DNA of 6,211 bases from an uncultured Verrucomicrobiota bacterium (GTDB taxonomy: Bacteria; Verrucomicrobiota; Verrucomicrobiia; Limisphaerales; UBA9464), in assembly GCA_903925515.1 (NCBI GenBank), contig CAIYFP010000153.1, positions 1 to 6,211 on the forward strand, read 5' to 3'. This document shows positions 1-5,545 of this stretch, piece after piece. Numbering within the stretch: the first letter of the stretch is position 1; each line of letters starts with the position of its first letter. Below the pieces are notes generated by a model. The model searched no databases. It saw nothing but the letters and a program-made list of their open reading frames with translations, and was not told where the DNA came from. Both the position numbers and the translations under genes were made by a program.

Positions 1-162
1 CGCAGCGGCAAGGTGGCAGAGCCGTCCCGGCTCTGGCTGGATTGCGTCCAGCGGCAAGATGCCGCTGCCACTTTGCCCGCAGGCTCATGGAGGAATGGCG
101 TTCATGACGCCGCGTGAGGGCACGCGGCCTACAACTTGGAAGGGCACGGGGAAGCGGCCACT

Positions 163-244
163 CCTGGGACCGCGCCCGTCCCCGGGCGCTCCCTTCATGC
201 CTTCCCCACGCCCCGCAGCGGCCGGGGACGGCCGCGGTCCCAGG
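163..244. repeat. Large imperfect inverted repeat, 21-base arms
   Basis: The arms 163-183 and 224-244 are complementary at 20 of 21 positions, the single mismatch being C175 opposite C232. They are separated by a 40-base loop that is also GC-rich. As RNA from either strand this would be a very stable long hairpin. No T-tract follows, so it is not a classic intrinsic terminator. It could be a REP/MITE-like element or a transcript-end structure for the minus-strand gene that ends at 680, though that is over 400 bases away. Confidence 0.8.
185..236 (+). repeat. Dispersed repeat, copy 1 (left of Roco gene)
   Basis: This segment starts with GGCGCTCCC (185-193) and ends with GCCGGGGACGGCCGCG (221-236). 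Both blocks recur in the same order and orientation at 5071-5111, with a spacer that is 11 bases shorter there and also pyrimidine-rich. It overlaps the loop and right arm of the large inverted repeat. I read it as one member of a genome-wide intergenic repeat family, but only two copies are visible here. Confidence 0.6.
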
Positions 245-351
245 ACATCCCCCCACGAAGCCGAAGGCTTCGCATCCTGTAACCGGTGGTTGAGCGAAGC
301 GACACCACCGGGACACCCGTCATCCATGAATCCGCACCCCGGCAGGGGTGC

Positions 352-679
352 CAGCCCATGTTGCATCACGCCCCAAAAGGTCATGCACACCAAGACCGGC
401 CCTCTCGCGCTCTAGGCTCGTGTTCGTGCGCGGGGTGTCTTCGCAGGCATCCATCGACAAGCCCTTCGGACATCCCCCGGGCCCGAGCCCTCGGTGCTGT
501 GAGTCCCCAACTATCTCCCACGTCATGCGCGACATGCTGAATCCACTTCGCGCGGGCGGTGAGCTTGGGCTTTTGTATCCCTCTTGCTGGTGACCATCTC
601 AAAAGACGGCAACCAAAGCACCCATGTCACGGCAATAACGCCAACGGCCTTGCATCTCTCGGCCAGGGAAAAGGCTAAA
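352..679. other. Non-coding stretch downstream of the Roco gene
   Basis: I see no gene here. The short frames on both strands have low-complexity, Arg/Pro/Ser-rich translations typical of GC-rich spacer, and none shows a ribosome site or domain. On the minus strand this is the 3' flank of the Roco gene; no clear stem plus T-run follows its TGA at 680-682, so a rho-independent terminator was not found. Only a weak CCGAG/CTCGG stem (483-487/490-494) was noticed. Confidence 0.5.
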
Positions 680-3600
680 TCAGGGGTGCCCGAGGCCAGC
701 CCGAATGCTTCCGACAATCCTGCTGACCCAATCAGCTGACTGGCTGTCGAATCGCAAATCCGTCTGTCCGACCACTCGATCCACAAACCTGTTTACGCGC
801 TCTTTATCAGCGGCATGGATGGCATCCGTCTCGCGACTCTCCCACTGCGGTTTGGAATCACGAGGATTACCTGCGCGTCCCTGAATCACGTTCATACGGT
901 AGGCTTCAATCACCCGCTCGATCCGATCCCGTAGCCCGTTTCCGTCAAAACCTGCACCCATCACCCAAAGGAGATTCCCATCGGGTCGATTAGGGGGAAG
1001 GCCGGCCCATTGGTTACGTTCCTGCGAATCGTATCCCGCCAACCCATTCACGGCGTCTGCGAGTTCTACCGGACAGTAAAGGTTGCGGCTGCTCTCCAAT
1101 TGCGGTCGCTCGAAATACTCGTCCGAGGCAACGACTATCAACATCCGGGCGCGCTTCAGGTAATCGTAAATCTCCATGATGCGCGAGCCACGGTCTTCCT
1201 GACCCAAGCGCCTCTGCTCATCTTGCCGGTCGATGTAAAAATGGATATTCGCCCGCTCCAAGGCCTCGACCAACGGCCGAACCGTCTCCCAGTCGCTCCA
1301 CCGATACGAGATCGCCACGTCATGGCACACATCCGGACGTCGCGGACCGTGCACCGTCGTCCATCCCGGTTGACCGTGCCCCCGCAAATGCGCCATATCC
1401 GCCTTCGAAAGGTCTTCGGTGCGAGGGTCTTGCTGGTCGTCCAAGCCGGGCCCAAACCCGCTCAAGGGACCGTGCCTCAAGAACTTCCTTAGCCCAGTTC
1501 CATGGCGCTCCTCATCCCGGGTCAGCAACTGGACAAATATCCCGCCGTCGAACTGAGGCAGCCCACCCGTCGTTGAACCATCGGCGGACTGTTCCATGCG
1601 CGGCATCCATTCCACACGAATCATGACCCCGTCGGCATGCTCAACCGACTGGCCGTAGCTCCGGAGTTCCATTTGGAGGCCAGTATCCCAAAGACGAACG
1701 ATCGCGTTGTTTGTACATGGTTGGATCGGCCAGCCGAATCCTCCATCATCCGACTCCCTCGCGCACAAGGCTTTGGGCAGCGAGCGATGGCGCTCTTCCA
1801 CCAACGCCCTGACCACCGAACGGAAATCCTCATGCCCCAGCAACCGCCCGTCCTTGGCATGGATCGCAAAGCTGTGGTTGACCCAATCGCCGGTCCATGT
1901 GCGCTGGAAGCTTTCCCACATCTGAACCAACTCCTCATCCAGCTTGGGGGTTCGGCGCGGAAGGAGATCCGCCTGCATTGCCATCCATTGCCCCTCCCCC
2001 ACGTGAACACACACGCGGCAGTCGTGCAGAATGTCGAGAAACCGATTCCTCTGGTCCTCATTGCACTCCTTGTACTTCCGCACAAGGGCCAACAACCGCC
2101 GGACCTGATCGTCGGATATCAATTCTCCCGTCTCATTCCTCCAAGGGTTCGCCACATGGCTTTCGAACAAGGAATAGATGATGTCCGCCGCCCATTGATG
2201 GTTGAGGATGATGGAAGACCTCGCCGTCTTGCGTCCCAGCCAGAAAATCCTGCCGCAGCGGTGGAGATACTGCGCGGCGGCGGTGGCCTGCTCCGCTCGC
2301 AGCAAGGCGGCTTCCTCCCCAGATGCATTGATTAGGACCGATCTCTCGGCCCAGTCCTCCCACTCATCAAATGACAGGACGCGCTGGCCCACCTTGGGGG
2401 GATCGGAGCGATCCTTTTCCAGCTCAAGCTCCACCGCCACGCGGTCGGCCATGTCCTTGAACAGCTTGAGTGTGCGGATGCCAAAGGCGTCCGCCACATG
2501 TCCGAGGGAGGATTGAACCCATCTGAGGATCGGCATCAAACCGTCAGGCTTGGCTCTGTCAAACACAGCCACCCGAAGCCCGCTGTCTGGGTCTTCGAGA
2601 AGCCCTCGATAAGGTCCCGACTGCGCCAGCAAATCCTCCATGGCTGCATCACGACCCGTTGATCCCGTGTACACGATTTGCACGAGCAATTGCGGACGTC
2701 TCCCTGATGATCGCAGTCGGTCTCTCAGGGCGTCCACCGTCTCGATCCCCATCACCGATCGCAAGTAATCAAGCCAGTACCGAACCTCTCGGAACTCGTT
2801 TTGCTCATTCCACTGCTGCGCTTCGATCGGACTGAGGCACTCGTTTTTTTGATCCTCCTGCAAACGCCGCTCGTGCTCTGCCCGGGACGTGGTCGCGATC
2901 AAAAACACGGAGCCCTCGGAGGCAAACATCCGATGCGTGTTGTGATAGACCTCTTGGCCTCCGAAATCCCAAACGTGCACCTCGCCGTCGCGTCGATTAG
3001 GCCCGTTGAACTGCGTCTTCCAACGCCAGAATTGGATGGCATGGGTATATGAAGAATGACCCATGGGATTCAATCCAGGGCGTTGGGTGCGCTCGATGTC
3101 GGACATCCCGTGCCACTGAAACGCCTTGGCCAGTGTCGTCTTCCCGCATCGCCCCCCGCCCAGCAACAACACCTTGCCCATCACGAGGTCGGCCGGCTCG
3201 TGCCAAAGCCGTGCCATCGTCCGAAAGGTCGCGGCCACGTTGGTGTCCTCACCCTCTCCAAGATGCACGGGCCTTACATCGAATCGGTTGAACTCCCTAA
3301 GGCTCTCGCACCCGTAGGCAAACAACCGTTGCACGCCCGCCCCTTGGTCGATGTTTAATCCGGGTAAGATCTTCAGCGATTTGCAGGTTTTGATATGGAT
3401 GTCCGTGAGAACTTTGTGCTCGGACAGGTCGGGCAGGGCCACCAAGTTCGTGCAGTTGTTCAGCACCAACCGCCGCAGAAGGGGCGGTAGGTATTTGATC
3501 TCACGCAACCCATCGCAACGGCTTGCGGTCAACTCCTCAAGGTTGGGGCTTTTTCTTAGTATGTCGTGGAGAATGAAGGAGTCCAACTCGCAGCAACGGT

Positions 3601-4951
3601 CCAAGTGCAGCATGCGCAAGCCGGGGCCTCCGAGATGGTCAAAGTCCTGGAGCCTTTCGCAACCTCCAAGATTCACGATCTGAACCTCGGGGGAGATCGA
3701 CCCGAGGGTTTCCAACTCATCGCATCCACGCAGATCCAGAACGCGAAGCTTGAGAGGCAGGGTTGGTAACGAATCCAGATGTCTAATGTTCCAAATGCAC
3801 AGTTCCTTCAGATCGGCGAGGGCTGCTACTTCCTCTCTGAGTTGAACCTGATCGGCTTGCTCCAGTTTTAAGGGACCCCGCACCACAAGCTTCGTGACGT
3901 GATCCGCCGAAATCTGCTGCCAGTTCCAAAAGCCAGGGGTATTTCGGTTCCTCCAATGGGCAACCCGCCTTGGCATCTGGACTGCCAGACTTCGTGCCAC
4001 CGATTGTCCAGGAACAACTTCAGCCGTTTGCCCGGGGGCTTCATCGATCAACAGACACAGCCGGAAGCCAATATCGAGATTTCGGATGCCCGGCTCGTAG
4101 CGACTTCGGTGGCCCGAGGACGCGCACCGGGAGCTTTCGAGCCAGGAGCCGCCGCGAAGCGATCGGGATTCACGGGCACTGTTGGCATCTTTGAATTCCC
4201 AAGGCCCTGCCGTCCAACCCCACGGTCGCTCGCAGTAGGCACGGTCGTGCCATACGTCCGAACACCATTCCCAAACATTGCCGTGCATCCCGCGAAGGCC
4301 AATCGGGTGCCTTGCCTCATCCCGTGTTACGTATTCATCTACGGGATGGGTCCGTCCGTCGGAGTTGGCATCAATCCACCCTACTTGCCTCACAGCACCC
4401 TCCCCATCGCCATTCCAAAATTGGGTGCGACTGCCTGCTCGGCATGCGTATTCCCATTCCGCCTCACACGGCAACCTGACCAACACCTTGCCAGTGAAAC
4501 CCGCAGCAAGGCCGACCAACTTCCTCAACGCGGCCGGATTACTGTCCAGCCATCCTTGCCATGCCTTCAGCCATGCTTGGACATCATCCCATGACACCTG
4601 CTCCACGGGGAGTGCATCGCCTTCAAAATGGCTTGGGCTTAAGATGGAACGTAGCGGCCTCCCCCAATCCACGAGGCTCGCAACGGCCCGCCACTGGGCT
4701 TGCGTGACGACAAACTTGCCCAACCAGAACTCCCTGACGCGAACGCGATGGACGGGTTCACTGTCCGCGAAATTCGCGCGTCTGCCCATCAGGAACGACC
4801 CGGCCGGGACGCGACGAAAAAGCATAGTGCCATCGAATTCCTCGCTGCCGTTCGCAGGTGGCAAGGGAAGCTGGAGATCGGGCTCATTGCTGGCCTTCCG
4901 CCAGTCCTCGGCTGGGGTGTCCTGCAACAGGAATGGGTCATCGTCCGCCAT
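680..4951 (-). CDS. FGE-sulfatase/LRR/Roc-COR GTPase/TIR multidomain protein (Roco family)
   Basis: Cytoplasmic signalling GTPase of about 1423 residues, numbered here from the ATG at 4951; no signal peptide or membrane segment is visible. Domains in order: (1) FGE-sulfatase fold, about 40-300, with GSFLMG at 51-56, LPCEAEWEYACRAG at 160-173, GNVWEWCSD at 224-232, RGGSW at 266-270 and GFRLC at 295-299; (2) eight leucine-rich repeats, about 381-558, of the type LxxLxLxxCxxLxxLP; (3) Roc GTPase with P-loop GGGRCGKT at 598-605 and WDFGGQE at 661-667, although the usual NKxD guanine motif is not recognisable; (4) COR domain, about 824-1164, including YLHRCGRIFWL at 895-905; (5) TIR domain, about 1207-1350, with HDVAISYRWSD at 1210-1220 and a candidate catalytic Glu1296 in YCPVELAD. 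Roco proteins are known to dimerise through COR and to switch by GTP turnover; many bacterial TIR domains cleave NAD. The combined role (ligand-triggered TIR signalling, perhaps defence) is inferred. The frame is intact and ends in TGA at 680-682. The domain calls are strong; the biological role is unproven. Confidence 0.95.
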   Translation of the reverse strand: MADDDPFLLQDTPAEDWRKASNEPDLQLPLPPANGSEEFDGTMLFRRVPAGSFLMGRRANFADSEPVHRVRVREFWLGKFVVTQAQWRAVASLVDWGRPLRSILSPSHFEGDALPVEQVSWDDVQAWLKAWQGWLDSNPAALRKLVGLAAGFTGKVLVRLPCEAEWEYACRAGSRTQFWNGDGEGAVRQVGWIDANSDGRTHPVDEYVTRDEARHPIGLRGMHGNVWEWCSDVWHDRAYCERPWGWTAGPWEFKDANSARESRSLRGGSWLESSRCASSGHRSRYEPGIRNLDIGFRLCLLIDEAPGQTAEVVPGQSVARSLAVQMPRRVAHWRNRNTPGFWNWQQISADHVTKLVVRGPLKLEQADQVQLREEVAALADLKELCIWNIRHLDSLPTLPLKLRVLDLRGCDELETLGSISPEVQIVNLGGCERLQDFDHLGGPGLRMLHLDRCCELDSFILHDILRKSPNLEELTASRCDGLREIKYLPPLLRRLVLNNCTNLVALPDLSEHKVLTDIHIKTCKSLKILPGLNIDQGAGVQRLFAYGCESLREFNRFDVRPVHLGEGEDTNVAATFRTMARLWHEPADLVMGKVLLLGGGRCGKTTLAKAFQWHGMSDIERTQRPGLNPMGHSSYTHAIQFWRWKTQFNGPNRRDGEVHVWDFGGQEVYHNTHRMFASEGSVFLIATTSRAEHERRLQEDQKNECLSPIEAQQWNEQNEFREVRYWLDYLRSVMGIETVDALRDRLRSSGRRPQLLVQIVYTGSTGRDAAMEDLLAQSGPYRGLLEDPDSGLRVAVFDRAKPDGLMPILRWVQSSLGHVADAFGIRTLKLFKDMADRVAVELELEKDRSDPPKVGQRVLSFDEWEDWAERSVLINASGEEAALLRAEQATAAAQYLHRCGRIFWLGRKTARSSIILNHQWAADIIYSLFESHVANPWRNETGELISDDQVRRLLALVRKYKECNEDQRNRFLDILHDCRVCVHVGEGQWMAMQADLLPRRTPKLDEELVQMWESFQRTWTGDWVNHSFAIHAKDGRLLGHEDFRSVVRALVEERHRSLPKALCARESDDGGFGWPIQPCTNNAIVRLWDTGLQMELRSYGQSVEHADGVMIRVEWMPRMEQSADGSTTGGLPQFDGGIFVQLLTRDEERHGTGLRKFLRHGPLSGFGPGLDDQQDPRTEDLSKADMAHLRGHGQPGWTTVHGPRRPDVCHDVAISYRWSDWETVRPLVEALERANIHFYIDRQDEQRRLGQEDRGSRIMEIYDYLKRARMLIVVASDEYFERPQLESSRNLYCPVELADAVNGLAGYDSQERNQWAGLPPNRPDGNLLWVMGAGFDGNGLRDRIERVIEAYRMNVIQGRAGNPRDSKPQWESRETDAIHAADKERVNRFVDRVVGQTDLRFDSQSADWVSRIVGSIRAGLGHP

Positions 4952-4956
4952 GGCTG

Positions 4957-4960
4957 CCTC
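4957..4960 (-). promoter_or_regulatory. Ribosome binding site that decides the Roco gene start
   Basis: On the minus strand GAGG lies five bases before the ATG at 4951-4949, a normal Shine-Dalgarno spacing. The open frame extends 21 codons further to a GTG at 5014-5012, but no comparable purine-rich site stands before that codon. The extra residues also look like translated spacer rather than a domain. I therefore start the protein at the ATG, giving MADDDPF as the N-terminus. No convincing -35/-10 promoter could be read upstream. Confidence 0.6.
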
Positions 4961-5070
4961 GGAGGTTATCCACGTCGGCCGTGTGAGGGGAATCCCGGAG
5001 TGATGGCGCCGCACGTTCCCGACCGCGCCTGCGCGCGGGAAGCCCGCAACGACGCTAGCTCCAGCTCGCA

Positions 5071-5111
5071 GGCGCTCCCCCCTCTACCCCGAGCAGCCGG
5101 GGACGGCCGCG
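5071..5111 (+). repeat. Dispersed repeat, copy 2 (right of Roco gene)
   Basis: GGCGCTCCC at 5071-5079 and GCCGGGGACGGCCGCG at 5096-5111 repeat exactly the two end blocks of the segment at 185-236. Here the right block sits in its own stem, GCAGC (5093-5097) with GCTGC (5111-5115). The copy differs from the left one in loop length and lacks the matching long second arm. A small hairpin, GCGGG/CCCGC (5035-5039/5043-5047), lies just beside it. Confidence 0.6.
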
Positions 5112-5194
5112 CTGCCAAGGCCATGCCATGCACGAAAACCGCAGGCCGCCCCAACCTCATCGGCGGGGTGAGGTGACGGACCCGTCCCCAATCA

Positions 5195-5212
5195 CCTGTC
5201 GGCATGGACAGG
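5195..5212. repeat. Short perfect hairpin
   Basis: CCTGTC and GACAGG pair perfectly around a six-base loop. The left arm overlaps by three bases the right arm of another possible stem, AGGTGA (5171-5176) with TCACCT (5192-5197), so only one of the two can form fully at a time. It sits about 240 bases upstream of the Roco start, in the repeat-rich spacer. Confidence 0.45.
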
Positions 5213-5269
5213 ACGGCCTCCTCCCCGCCTCGGATCCCCCTTCACCTGCCGTTCCAAGGGCATAGCATC

Positions 5270-5293
5270 AAGGCCTTCCACCCGGCCTTTTTT
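5270..5293 (+). terminator. Terminator-like hairpin with T-tract, plus strand
   Basis: AAGGCC (5270-5275) pairs with GGCCTT (5284-5289) around an eight-base loop. The T-run covers 5288-5293, so the last two stem bases are part of it. This is the shape of a weak rho-independent terminator reading rightward. No plus-strand gene precedes it, while both real genes run the other way, so its use is unclear. It may be chance, part of a repeat, or a stop for antisense transcription. Read leftward, it has no T-tract after the stem and would not end the partial FGE transcript in the classic way. Confidence 0.35.
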
Positions 5294-5545
5294 CGGTGAG
5301 CCATGGAATGCCGCCGAACGGAAATGGCTAAGCATGGAACGATTCACTTGGGAGAAAACGGATTTCGAAGCCGATGCTTCCGCCAGCCAGGGATTGAGCG
5401 AGGCGCGGTCCTGTACATGGCCGGTAACGAGTGAACGACGAAGGATTTTGCGGATGCAGATCGAGCAAGCACGACCGATCGTGTTGAATCGTACCGGCTC
5501 GGCGTGCTTTGAGGAATCAGAACATGTAATGCTGCAAAACTGATT

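Larger units (their letters stand above)
1..351. repeat. Palindrome-rich non-coding spacer (train of hairpins)
   Basis: This stretch has no credible gene but carries a dense series of inverted repeats. They are a 13-base imperfect pair 7-19/65-77 (12 of 13 matching) enclosing AGAGCC/GGCTCT (18-23/29-34) and GCGGCA/TGCCGC (51-56/60-65); GGCGT/ACGCC (97-101/107-111); CCGCGTG/CACGCGG (110-116/121-127); the large pair 163-183/224-244; CGAAGCC/GGCTTCG (256-262/266-272); CCGGTGGT/ACCACCGG (283-290/304-311); and GCACCCC/GGGGTGC (334-340/345-351). Apart from the two pairs of long arms, the stems listed are perfect. The arrangement resembles clustered REP-like intergenic elements; their function is unknown. 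The short open frames running across it are ordinary for GC-rich palindromic DNA. Confidence 0.75.
4952..5545. other. Intergenic spacer between the partial FGE gene and the Roco gene
   Basis: There is no convincing gene in these 594 bases. The spacer contains the ribosome binding site of the Roco gene, the second copy of the dispersed repeat, and several hairpins: CCTGTC/GACAGG at 5195-5200/5207-5212, AGGTGA/TCACCT at 5171-5176/5192-5197, a terminator-like hairpin at 5270-5293, and CACGA/TCGTG at 5470-5474/5479-5483. A 69-codon plus-strand frame (5334-5543) is present but has no good ribosome site and no recognisable domain. Any promoter for the Roco gene should lie in this stretch, but I could not identify one. 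Confidence 0.6.

Noticed and set aside
1..351. CRISPR array or tandem repeat
   Set aside because: The hairpins have different sequences and irregular spacing; there is no constant repeat with unique spacers.
59..540. Overlapping short frames on both strands in the left spacer
   Set aside because: They run through palindromes, are Pro/Arg/Ser-rich and lack ribosome sites; the DNA is better explained as repeat-rich spacer.
1637..2335. Plus-strand frame of 232 codons, with others at 3899-4594 and 4278-5003
   Set aside because: They lie antisense within the Roco gene, whose frame carries continuous domain motifs. The antisense translations show no domain and are expected shadows in GC-rich DNA.
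4050..4165. Diversity-generating variable region in the Roco FGE domain
   Set aside because: Such regions normally lie at a protein's C-terminus, whereas this one is N-terminal with over 1100 residues after it, and no template repeat was seen in the window.
4952..5014. Longer Roco start at GTG 5014 adding 21 residues
   Set aside because: No ribosome site before the GTG, while GAGG sits five bases before the ATG at 4951; the extra residues look like translated spacer.
5334..5543. Plus-strand 69-codon frame in the spacer
   Set aside because: It has a poorly spaced ribosome site, no recognised domain and lies next to hairpins. It could be a small gene, but nothing positive supports it.
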